Both the position numbers and the translations under genes were made by a program. The notes under the pieces are model-generated. The model had not been told where the DNA came from and ran no database searches. It saw only the letters and a list, made by a program, of their open reading frames with translations. Shown piece after piece: positions 36,867 to 45,783 of a stretch of 64,000 bases of DNA. The stretch's first letter is position 1, and every line of letters starts with the position of its first letter. This DNA comes from Streptomyces griseochromogenes (GTDB lineage: Bacteria; Actinomycetota; Actinomycetes; Streptomycetales; Streptomycetaceae), in the NCBI RefSeq assembly GCF_001542625.1, contig NZ_CP016279.1:1798001-1862000 (forward strand), read 5' to 3'.

Positions 36867-39101
36867 ATGGAACCGACCGAGAGCGCCGCCCCGGACGCAC
36901 GGCTGCGCCGCCACGCGGGCGCGTGGCGGGGGATCCGGTGGACCTGGCGGTTCGCCGAGCGCACGGGCACCCGCGCACGCCCCGCCGCACCGGGCGGGGC
37001 GACCGAGGCACACACCCCGATCCCGCTGGCCATCGAGCCCGCTCCCGCACTGTCCGGCACCGACTCCGAACGGCACCTTTCCTGGCCCGCGTTGCCCGCG
37101 GCCGTCGTGGCCGCCGCCGGATTCGCCCTGGGCGCGGGCTTCTACCGCGCCTTCACCGGCCACCACGCGCTCTTCCCGTCCGGCACGGTCGGCTGGTCGC
37201 TGGCCGTGCTCACCGGAATCATCGTCGGCCACCTCGTGATGCTCGGCCGCGCCCGCTGGTGGGGCGGCACCGGTTCCGGCGCCGCCCTCACCCTCGCCGT
37301 CCTGCTGCTGTACGGCTGGGTGCCGGCCTGGATGGTCAGCCTGACCGTCGTCGTCCTGGTCGGCATAGCCAGGCGGCACCGCTGGCGGCAGGGCGTGCTG
37401 CACGGCGCCGTGGACATCCTCGGGATCAGCGTCGGTGCCCTGGTGCTCGGTTGCTTCGGACGTGTACCGAGCGTCGAGGAGCCCTGGCGTCCGGACACCT
37501 GGAGCATCGCCACGGCCCCCGAGGTGGTGCTCGTCGCGGCCGCCTACCTCGCGGTGAGCCGCGGCCTGCTGTGGTACCTGCACGCGCCGCGCGGCGGAGG
37601 ACTGCCCACCGTCGCCCGCACCGCTCTGGTCAGACAAGGCCTGGTCGCCGTCGCGCTGCTCGGCATCGCGCCGCTGGTGTGCGTGGTCGCCGACGCCCAG
37701 CCGGTCCTGCTGCCGCTGTTCGCCATCCCGCTGATCGCCCTCGACTCCACCCTGTGGATGGCCCGGGCCCGTGCCGAGGAGCAGCTGCGCGACCCGCTGA
37801 CCGGACTGCCCAACCGGCAGTGGCTGCTGGAGCGCATCTGGACCGCCCTCGACGACGCCGAGCGGATAGGCGCGCGCACCGCGCTCATGCTGATCGACCT
37901 CGACCGTTTCCGGTCGGTGAACGACACCCTCGGTCATCTCGCCGGTGACCGGCTGCTGTTGCAGATAGCCGACCGGCTCCGGCTCGCCCTGCCGCGCGGC
38001 GCGGAGGCCGCCCGGCTCGGCGGTGACGAGTTCGCCGTCTTACTGCCCGTCGCCGACTCCACCACGTCGGCCACGCGGGTCGCCCGCGGCCTCGTCGCCG
38101 CCCTCAGCTCGCCGCTCGACCTCGACGGGCTCACCCTCGTCCTGGAGGCCAGCGCGGGCGTCGCCGTCTTCCCCGATCACGCCCTGGACGCCGAGGGGCT
38201 GCTGCGGCGGGCGGACGTGGCGATGTACCAGGCGAAGCGGGACCGTACGGGCGTCGAGGTCTACGAGTCCAAGCGGGACTCCAACACCCCGGACCGGCTG
38301 GGTCTGCTGGGTGATCTGCGCCGGGCGCTGGACGCGCACGAGGTGCAGCTGCACTACCAGCCCAAGGTCCGCTTCGACGGCCAGGTCGCCGGCCTGGAGG
38401 CGCTGGTGCGCTGGGTGCATCCCGAGCGCGGGAAGGTGCCGCCGGACGAGTTCATAGCGATCGCCGAGTCCTCGGGGCTGATGCCCCATCTGACGGAGTA
38501 CGTGCTGGAGACCGCGCTCGCGCAGGTCGCCCGCTGGCGGGCCCAGGGGCTGTACGTCCCGGTCGCGGTCAACGTCTCCCCGCGCGATGTCCACACACCC
38601 GGTTTCGCGGGCTCGGTCGCCGCGCGCCTGGCCCGGCACGGAGTTCCCGCGGGCGCGCTCCAGCTGGAGATAACCGAGCATGTGCTGCTGGAGGATCCGC
38701 AGCGGGCCGCCGACACCCTCGCCGGGCTCACCGGGCACGGCGTGAAGATGTCCCTGGACGACTTCGGCACCGGGTACTCCTCCCTGGTGCATCTGCGCCG
38801 GCTGCCGGTGAGCGAGCTGAAGATCGACCGGTCCTTCGTGGCCCGGCTGGCCGTGGACACCGAGGACGCCGAGATCGTGCGCTGCACGGTGGACCTGGCG
38901 CACTCGCTGGGGCTGCTCGTCGTCGCCGAAGGGGTGGAGGACGACGAGACGTGGGAGCGGCTGCGGGATCTCGGCTGTGATGCGGTGCAGGGGTGGCTGG
39001 TCGCCGCGGCGATGCCGCCGGAGGAGACGACGGCGTGGCTGCGGGCGAGGGGGTCCCGGGGCTGGCAACGACCGCGCGCCGCGCTGCCGGCCGCCGAATA
39101 G
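36867..39101 (+). CDS. Membrane GGDEF-EAL protein (RmdB-like c-di-GMP phosphodiesterase) with a TTA codon
   Basis: 744 residues. About six TM helices (residues 75-300) are followed by a GGDEF domain (LGGDEF near 384) and an EAL domain (EALVRW near 510; LEITEHVLLED; DDFGTGYSS near 631; ELKIDRSFV). Both catalytic signatures are intact, and the GGDEF lacks an RxxD inhibitory site (RGAE lies one residue off register). Position next to ligA matches what I recall as rmdB (SCO5495) of S. coelicolor, a phosphodiesterase that affects aerial development; that link is from memory. The codon at 38040-38042, in GDEFAVLL, is TTA, implying dependence on bldA tRNA. Start ATG 36867 has GAGAGGGACGGGA upstream. 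Confidence 0.93.
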   Translation: MEPTESAAPDARLRRHAGAWRGIRWTWRFAERTGTRARPAAPGGATEAHTPIPLAIEPAPALSGTDSERHLSWPALPAAVVAAAGFALGAGFYRAFTGHHALFPSGTVGWSLAVLTGIIVGHLVMLGRARWWGGTGSGAALTLAVLLLYGWVPAWMVSLTVVVLVGIARRHRWRQGVLHGAVDILGISVGALVLGCFGRVPSVEEPWRPDTWSIATAPEVVLVAAAYLAVSRGLLWYLHAPRGGGLPTVARTALVRQGLVAVALLGIAPLVCVVADAQPVLLPLFAIPLIALDSTLWMARARAEEQLRDPLTGLPNRQWLLERIWTALDDAERIGARTALMLIDLDRFRSVNDTLGHLAGDRLLLQIADRLRLALPRGAEAARLGGDEFAVLLPVADSTTSATRVARGLVAALSSPLDLDGLTLVLEASAGVAVFPDHALDAEGLLRRADVAMYQAKRDRTGVEVYESKRDSNTPDRLGLLGDLRRALDAHEVQLHYQPKVRFDGQVAGLEALVRWVHPERGKVPPDEFIAIAESSGLMPHLTEYVLETALAQVARWRAQGLYVPVAVNVSPRDVHTPGFAGSVAARLARHGVPAGALQLEITEHVLLEDPQRAADTLAGLTGHGVKMSLDDFGTGYSSLVHLRRLPVSELKIDRSFVARLAVDTEDAEIVRCTVDLAHSLGLLVVAEGVEDDETWERLRDLGCDAVQGWLVAAAMPPEETTAWLRARGSRGWQRPRAALPAAE

Positions 39102-39189
39102 CCTTTCCCCCGCCTGCCCGTTCGACTCGGCCGGATCGTTGCCGTTCCCCGCGTAGTCAGAGGCTGCCGCCGGAGGCGGTCGCCGCTGC

Positions 39190-39768
39190 TCAGTCGCCCG
39201 TGAAGTGGGCGATCAGCAGGGCCAAGCGGCTCTCGTGGCCCTCCTTCGGCAGTCGTCCGCTGCGCATCAGTGTCGTCAGGCCGTGCAGGCCCGACCAGAA
39301 CGTCTCCGTCAGCAGGCCGGGGTCGTCGCCGTCGGCCGCGATCGGCTGGACGGCGAGGAGCAGCTCGCCGAAGGCTTCCCGCAGGGGCGCCGGCGCCTCC
39401 TCGGTGGCGAACGGCAGGTCCACCAGGTGGGTGAACATCGCGTCGTAGAGGGCCGGCCTGCGCCGGGCGAAGGACGTGTACGTCCGCGCCACCTCCGCCA
39501 GCGTCTCCCGGGTGCCGTCGGCCGCCGTGCGCGCCGCCCGCAGCTCCGCCGCCAGGTCGGCGAAGCCCTGCACCGCGACCGCCGCCATGATCGCGTCCTT
39601 GCCCTTGAAGTGGCTGTAGAGGACCGGCTGGCTGTACTCGATCTCGGCGGCCAGCCGGCGCGTGGTCACCGCGTCCCAGCCCTCCGCCTCCGCCAGCTCC
39701 CGCGCGGCCGTCACGATCAGCCGCTCGCGTTCCGCTCGTTCGCGCTCCCGGCGCGTCTGGATCGTCAT
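39190..39768 (-). CDS. TetR-family regulator
   Basis: A 192-residue TetR protein. The HTH reads IVTAARELAEAEGWDAVTTRRLAAEIEYSQPVLYSHFKGKDA. The C-terminal domain with HGLTTLMRSGRLP resembles the WHG group. A TAGAAT box (reverse of 39776-39781) ends 7 bases before the ATG, so the mRNA is leaderless. That box overlaps a CTAGCATTGCTAG palindrome, a strong sign of autoregulation. It is divergent from a DUF4267-cupin pair that it presumably represses. Confidence 0.9.
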   Translation of the reverse strand: MTIQTRRERERAERERLIVTAARELAEAEGWDAVTTRRLAAEIEYSQPVLYSHFKGKDAIMAAVAVQGFADLAAELRAARTAADGTRETLAEVARTYTSFARRRPALYDAMFTHLVDLPFATEEAPAPLREAFGELLLAVQPIAADGDDPGLLTETFWSGLHGLTTLMRSGRLPKEGHESRLALLIAHFTGD

Positions 39769-39778
39769 GGCCGCGATT

Positions 39779-39841
39779 CTAGCATTGCTAGTGATTCTGT
39801 CGTCGCTCTGCTAGCGTAGCTCTTGTGCCTAGCGCTGCTAG
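39779..39841. promoter_or_regulatory. Operator array: CTAGCxxTGCTAG palindromes
   Basis: CTAGCATTGCTAG (39779-39791) and CTAGCGCTGCTAG (39829-39841) share 11 of 13 positions. A related half-site, CTAGCGTAGC, lies at 39811-39820 between them. The set spans both divergent promoters. Confidence 0.78.
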
Positions 39842-39855
39842 CGAGGAGAAGAGAA

Positions 39856-40227
39856 GTGACCGTCACCGCGTACACCCTGGCCGTCGTACTCGATCTGTTC
39901 TGCGTGTTCCTCGGCTACCGGTTCCTGTTCCAGCCCGCCTCCGCCGCGGCCGGCTACGGCGTCCCCGCCCGGCCGGACGGCGACGCGGGCGCCTACCTCA
40001 CGGTCAAGGGCCTCAAGGACGGCACCTTCGGCGTGCTGGGCCTGGTCCTGCTGGCCTTCGCCGGCGCCCGTGCCGAGGCGCTGTTCATGCTCTGCGTGGC
40101 CCTCGTTCCGCTCGGCGACACGCTGATAGTCCTGCGCAACGGCGGTACGAAGGCCGTCGCCTTCGGGATCCACTTCGCCACCGCGATCGTTGTACTGATC
40201 GGTGCCGCGCTGCTCTTCGTCGTCTGA
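39856..40227 (+). CDS. DUF4267-like small membrane protein
   Basis: A 123-residue protein with four TM helices: YTLAVVLDLFCVFLGYRFLF, a GLKDGTFGVLGLVLLAF segment, LFMLCVALVPLGDTLIVL and the C-terminal FGIHFATAIVVLIGAALLFVV. The pattern with YGVPARP in the first loop and KGLKDG is that of DUF4267. GTG 39856 has GAGGAGAAGAGAA upstream. It is first in a unit with the cupin gene and divergent from its likely TetR repressor. Function unknown. Confidence 0.85.
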   Translation: MTVTAYTLAVVLDLFCVFLGYRFLFQPASAAAGYGVPARPDGDAGAYLTVKGLKDGTFGVLGLVLLAFAGARAEALFMLCVALVPLGDTLIVLRNGGTKAVAFGIHFATAIVVLIGAALLFVV

Positions 40228-40259
40228 CCAGGGCACCACCGTCATCAGGGGGTTATGAG

Positions 40260-40754
40260 ATGTCGCTGTTCGTTCCGAAATTCGACGAGTCCGTGATCGT
40301 CCGGGAGGCGGAGGCCGAGGTCGTCGGCCGCGCGCCCACCACCGTGCGGCTGCTGGCCGACAGCAGCCGGACCGGCGGCGCCCTGTCCACCCAGCGCGTC
40401 ACCCTCACGGCGGGTGCCGACGGCGCCAAGCCGCACTGGCACGACAACTCCGCCGAGATGTTCTTCCTGCTCGACGGCGCCGCCGACATCCTCTCCGGCG
40501 AGGACGTCGTCACCGCGGGCCCCGGCGACCTCGTCATCGTCCCGCCCGGCAAGCCCCACGCCTTCGCCGCCGTCCCGGGCGCCGACGCCGACCTGCTCAT
40601 CGTCATCACCCCGGGCGTCGAGCGCTTCGAGTACTTCCGCCATCTGCAGCGCATCGCCCTCGGCGAGGCCACCCCGGAGAGCCTGCTGGAGGTGCAGGAG
40701 CTGTACGACAACCACTTCCTGAGGAGCGAGGTCTGGGACGCGAGGCGACGCTGA
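40260..40754 (+). CDS. Cupin-domain protein
   Basis: A 164-residue single-cupin protein. Cupin motif 1 is KPHWHDNSAEMFFLLDG with metal-type His/Glu residues, and motif 2 is GPGDLVIVPPGKPHAF with the last His. A C-terminal helical tail (FEYFRHLQRI; LEVQELYDNHF) extends past the barrel, as seen in quercetinase-like and AraC-less cupins. ATG 40260 has AGGGGGTTATG upstream. It lies 32 bp after the DUF4267 gene in the TetR-controlled unit. Substrate unknown. Confidence 0.85.
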   Translation: MSLFVPKFDESVIVREAEAEVVGRAPTTVRLLADSSRTGGALSTQRVTLTAGADGAKPHWHDNSAEMFFLLDGAADILSGEDVVTAGPGDLVIVPPGKPHAFAAVPGADADLLIVITPGVERFEYFRHLQRIALGEATPESLLEVQELYDNHFLRSEVWDARRR

Positions 40755-40770
40755 AGGAGTGCTGACGGCA

Positions 40771-40806
40771 GGGCCCCGGTCATCCGTTTCACGGCTACCG
40801 GGGCCC
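40771..40806 (+). terminator. Hairpin after the cupin gene
   Basis: GGGCCCCGGT (40771-40780) pairs with ACCGGGGCCC (40797-40806); 10-bp perfect stem. It separates the TetR-controlled unit from the gat operon, whose probable -10 is TAGGAT at 40813-40818. Confidence 0.75.
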
Positions 40807-40858
40807 GCCCCATAGGATTGGGCCCTAACCACACACACTCACCCCAGAGGATCGCTGC

Positions 40859-41155
40859 ATGCCTGGCATCACGCGCGAGGAGGTCGCCCACCTCGCCCGG
40901 CTGGCGCGTCTGGAGCTGAAGCCCGAAGAACTCGATCACTTCGCAGGCCAGCTGGACGACATCATCGGCGCGGTCGCCCGCGTCAGCGAGGTCGCCGACC
41001 AAGACGTACCGCCGACCTCCCACCCGCTGCCGCTGACGAACGTCATGCGCACGGACGAGGTCCGTCCCTCGCTCACCCCCGAGCAGGCGCTCTCCGGCGC
41101 CCCGGCCCAGGAGCAGCAGCGTTTCAAGGTGCCGCAGATCCTGGGGGAGGACTGA
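40859..41155 (+). CDS. gatC: Asp-tRNA(Asn)/Glu-tRNA(Gln) amidotransferase subunit C
   Basis: A 98-residue stabilising subunit of the transamidosome. It has the usual [52 protein letters not shown] and the C-terminal [11 protein letters not shown]. It is the first gene of gatC-gatA-small gene-gatB. The next start is 2 bp downstream of its stop. Confidence 0.97.
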   Translation: MPGITREEVAHLARLARLELKPEELDHFAGQLDDIIGAVARVSEVADQDVPPTSHPLPLTNVMRTDEVRPSLTPEQALSGAPAQEQQRFKVPQILGED

Positions 41156-41157
41156 CC

Positions 41158-42647
<1,490 letters not shown>

Positions 42648-42651
<4 letters not shown>

Positions 42652-42887
42652 GTGCACTGAACAAGGCCAAGGGCTTCAAGAAGTCGAAGTCCGGCACGTA
42701 CCTGTCGATGGCCGGGACCGCGTTCGGCGCGTTCGGTGTGGCCAAGCAGATCAAGAAGGCGCGTGCCGAGCACGACACGCTGCGGCTGATCGACGCCACC
42801 GTGTCCGCCGTCGCCATCGTCACCGGCCTCGCCATCCTCTACCGCGAGCTGAAGCGGCTGGGCGACGACGACGTCCTGCTGGGCTGA
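42648..42887 (+). CDS. Small membrane protein between gatA and gatB
   Basis: A 79-residue protein. It has a basic N-terminus ([15 protein letters not shown]), a helix [23 protein letters not shown], then a TM-like [18 protein letters not shown] and an acidic end. The GTG start overlaps the gatA stop and gatB begins 16 bp later, so it is translated inside the gat operon. From memory the same small gene sits here in other streptomycetes. No function recognised; retention in this operon suggests it is real. Confidence 0.75.
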
Positions 42888-42903
42888 GAGGGAAGTTTTC
42901 ACC

Positions 42904-44418
42904 GTGACCACCACGACCGACCTGGTGTCGTACGAGGACGCGCTGGCGTCGTACGACCCCGTCATGGGCCTCGAGGTCCATGTCGAACTCGGCACCAAGA
43001 CCAAGATGTTCTGCGGGTGTTCCACCGAGCTGGGCGCCGAGCCCAACTCGCAGACCTGCCCCACCTGCCTCGGCCTGCCCGGCGCGCTCCCGGTCGTCAA
43101 CGCGACCGGCGTCGAGTCCGCCATCAAGATCGGTCTCGCGCTGAACTGCGAGATCGCCGAGTGGTGCCGCTTCGCCCGGAAGAACTACTTCTATCCGGAC
43201 ATGCCGAAGAACTTCCAGACCTCCCAGTACGACGAGCCGATCGCCTTCAACGGCTACCTCGACGTGCAGCTGGAGGACGGCGAGACCTTCCGCGTGGAGA
43301 TCGAGCGCGCCCACATGGAGGAGGACACCGGCAAGTCGACGCACGTCGGCGGTGCCACGGGCCGCATCCACGGCGCGCAGCACTCGCTCCTCGACTACAA
43401 CCGTGCGGGCATCCCGCTCATCGAGATCGTCACCAAGCCGATCGTCGGTGCCGGCGACCGTGCCCCCGAGGTGGCGAAGGCGTACGTCCGTGAGCTGCGC
43501 GAGCTCATCCGGGCCCTCGGTGTGTCCGAGGCCCGCATGGAGATGGGCCAGATGCGCTGCGACGTGAACTTGTCGCTGCGCCCGCACGGCCGCGAGAAGT
43601 TCGGTACGCGGAGCGAGACGAAGAACGTCAACTCGCTGCGTTCCGTGGAGCGCGCGGCCCGCTTCGAGATCATGCGGCACGCGGCCGTCCTCGGCGGCGG
43701 CGGGACGATCATCCAGGAGACCCGCCACTTCCACGAGGACACGGGGTCGACGACCTCGGGCCGGGTGAAGGAGGAGGCCGAGGACTACCGGTACTTCCCG
43801 GAGCCCGACCTGGTCCCCGTGGCGCCCTCGCGCGAGTGGGTCGAGGAGATCCGCGCCGCGCTGCCGGAGATGCCGCTGGCCCGCCGCACCCGCCTGCTCG
43901 AGGAGTGGGGCGTCTCGGCCACCGACATGCAGGCGATCCTCAACGCCGGCGCGCTGGACCCGATCGTCGCCACGATCGACGCCGGTGCCGACGCGGCCTC
44001 CGCCCGCAAGTGGTGGATGGGCGAACTGGCGCGCAGCGCCAACGAGTCGGGCAAGGCGCTGGACGAGCTGGCCATCACGCCGCAGCAGGTCGCCCGGGTC
44101 ACCGAGCTGGTGACCTCCGGCGACCTGAACGACAAGCTGGCCCGCCAGGTCATCGAGGGCGTCCTCGCGGGCGAGGGCACCCCGGACGAGGTCGTCGAGA
44201 AGCGCGGCCTCAAGGTCGTTTCCGACGACTCGGCCCTTGGCACGGCCGTCGACGAGGCCATCGCCGGCAACCCGGGCATCGCCGACAAGATCCGTGGCGG
44301 CAAGGTGGCCGCGGCCGGCGCCCTGGTCGGCGCGGTCATGAAGGCGACCCGGGGTCAGGCCGACGCGGCCCGCGTCAAGGAACTGATCCTGGAGAAGCTG
44401 GGTGTGAGCGAGGGCTGA
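42904..44418 (+). CDS. gatB: Asp-tRNA(Asn)/Glu-tRNA(Gln) amidotransferase subunit B
   Basis: A 504-residue subunit that phosphorylates and amidates Asp or Glu on misacylated tRNA. It has [20 protein letters not shown] with the first zinc-type Cys pair (FCGC and CPTCLGLPG), [44 protein letters not shown] and the C-terminal tail domain ([19 protein letters not shown]). GTG 42904 is preceded by GAGAGGGAAG. A strong terminator follows. Confidence 0.97.
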   Translation: MTTTTDLVSYEDALASYDPVMGLEVHVELGTKTKMFCGCSTELGAEPNSQTCPTCLGLPGALPVVNATGVESAIKIGLALNCEIAEWCRFARKNYFYPDMPKNFQTSQYDEPIAFNGYLDVQLEDGETFRVEIERAHMEEDTGKSTHVGGATGRIHGAQHSLLDYNRAGIPLIEIVTKPIVGAGDRAPEVAKAYVRELRELIRALGVSEARMEMGQMRCDVNLSLRPHGREKFGTRSETKNVNSLRSVERAARFEIMRHAAVLGGGGTIIQETRHFHEDTGSTTSGRVKEEAEDYRYFPEPDLVPVAPSREWVEEIRAALPEMPLARRTRLLEEWGVSATDMQAILNAGALDPIVATIDAGADAASARKWWMGELARSANESGKALDELAITPQQVARVTELVTSGDLNDKLARQVIEGVLAGEGTPDEVVEKRGLKVVSDDSALGTAVDEAIAGNPGIADKIRGGKVAAAGALVGAVMKATRGQADAARVKELILEKLGVSEG

Positions 44419-44438
44419 GCCCCCGCTCGGTACGCGGC

Positions 44439-44473
44439 GTACGGCCCCGGAGGGATGCCCTCCGGGGCCGTAC
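44439..44473 (+). terminator. Strong bidirectional hairpin after gatB
   Basis: GTACGGCCCCGGAGGG (44439-44454), ATG loop, CCCTCCGGGGCCGTAC (44458-44473): a 16-bp perfect stem 20 bp after the gatB stop. It also lies past the 3' end of the minus-strand methyltransferase pseudogene. Confidence 0.88.
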
Positions 44474-44495
44474 CGCTGTCTGCGGCGCCCCGCGC

Positions 44496-45031
44496 CTACC
44501 TGCGGCGTCCGACCACCCGGGCGAACCCGAGCAGGCGCCCCTGGCCGGCGTTGATCAGTTCCACCGAGTCACGTGCCAGGCCGGCCATGAACTCGCTCGG
44601 GCTCTCCTCGGTGGTAGGCGTCGACGGACACGATCGCGTCGAAGGTGCCCTCCCCGAACGGCAGGTCGTGCGCCTCGGCGTAGACGGGTAGCACCCGGTC
44701 GGCCACGCCCGCCTCGGCGAGGCGTACGGCGTTGTCGTCGGGCTTGACCCACAGGTCGGCGGCGGTGACCTGGACGTCGTACTCCCGGGCCAGGAAGACG
44801 GACGTCATGGCACGCCCGCAGCCGAGGTCGAGCACCCGGGCGCCGGGCGCCGGGCGGCAGTTGGCCGAGGCCGAGCGTGGGGGCCGGCCACTCCAGCAGC
44901 CACAGCGCGTGCGGGCCCATCTGGTTGTCGATGGTCCAGCGGGCGTCGTAGCGACCGCTGCGCGGGTAGCGGGGGTGGGTGAGGCGGTCAGCGAGCGAGG
45001 CGTCCGGGGTCCTTGGGGTGATGTCGGACAT
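44496..45031 (-). pseudogene. SAM-dependent methyltransferase pseudogene (7-bp duplication and internal deletion)
   Basis: A normal start (MSDITPRTPDASLADRLT) leads into SGRYDARWTIDNQMGPHALW. At 44838-44851 the heptamer GGGCGCC is present twice and shifts the frame. The other frame then continues the methyltransferase: PGARVLDLGCGRAM (SAM motif I), YDVQVTAADLW, VLPVYAEAHDLPFGEGTFDAIVSVDAYH. After that a second shift joins TEESPSEFMAGLARDSVEL and GFARVVGRRR, a methyltransferase-like C-terminus, with roughly 100 residues of the expected middle missing. An intact relative would be a class I methyltransferase of about 260 residues. Confidence 0.82.
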
Positions 45032-45214
45032 CGTTGAACGGGCTCCTTGGTTCCTTCGTACGGGAGAGGGATGTGTGGGAGCTCGGTCGGACCGTCAAAA
45101 AACGCACCTGCTTCGGTCGGCGGCGATGTGCCGGGAACGGACTGCGGGACGCTGACAGCCGCCCGGGCGCACCGCATCCGAATTGTTCGGCCGTGGGTAC
45201 TACGCTCGGCCGAC

Positions 45215-45580
45215 ATGAGTGGACGCACGGATTCCGGCACCGACACCGACCTCGCCATATCCGAAGCGGAGGGCCTGGTGGACGAGGATCCGGCGGACGG
45301 GGAACCGGGGGACGAAGGCCTGGAGGACCACGGCGGAGAGGCCCGCCGGGCCCGCTGGACGGCGGCCGGCACCGGCGCCCTGCTCACCCTGGCCGGGCTC
45401 GCCGCCGCGCTGCTCCGGCTCACCGGCTCCGAACCGGCCCTCGTGCCCGCCGCCTACGCGCTGGGCGCCGCCGTGTGCGCGTTCGCCGCGTTCCTCGGAT
45501 TCCGCGGCCGTACCCGCCGGGCGCTGTGGCTGCTGATCGTCGGCACCATGATCATGGCTCTCGGAGACCAGTTCGACTGA
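45215..45580 (+). CDS. Small membrane protein with acidic N-terminus
   Basis: A 121-residue protein. The first half is polar and acidic (EAEGLVDEDPADGEPGDEG), then three hydrophobic segments follow (AAGTGALLTLAGLAAALL; VPAAYALGAAVCAFAAFLGF; ALWLLIVGTMIMAL). TACGCT ends 8 bases before ATG 45215, so it is probably leaderless; in-frame sequence further upstream lacks this support. No family recognised. Confidence 0.72.
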   Translation: MSGRTDSGTDTDLAISEAEGLVDEDPADGEPGDEGLEDHGGEARRARWTAAGTGALLTLAGLAAALLRLTGSEPALVPAAYALGAAVCAFAAFLGFRGRTRRALWLLIVGTMIMALGDQFD

Positions 45581-45631
45581 AGTGCCCGCCGGGACGACAG
45601 AGTTCGCCGAATTGTCCTGTGACCTGCCTCG

Positions 45632-45688
45632 CACTCTTGTGGATAACCCCATGAACGCGGCAAACGATCACTTTCGCCTGCAAGAGTG
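45632..45688. promoter_or_regulatory. Distant inverted repeat CACTCTTG / CAAGAGTG
   Basis: Eight-bp arms at 45632-45639 and 45681-45688, 41 bp apart, in the AT-richer region before the MMPL gene. Possible paired operator half-sites or a large hairpin. Confidence 0.35.
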
Positions 45689-45783
45689 TCACCCGATTGC
45701 TCATGCGTTCTTTGCGGGCTGTTCAATTCATGGACGATGGTTCCCGGTCAAAGATCGACGAATCGTCCTCTGGGAGCACGTCC

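Noticed and set aside
44838..44851. Programmed frameshift at the doubled heptamer
   Set aside because: No slippery site or stimulatory structure is evident, and a second lesion removes the middle of the gene, so decay is the simpler view. Sequencing error in this GC run also remains possible.
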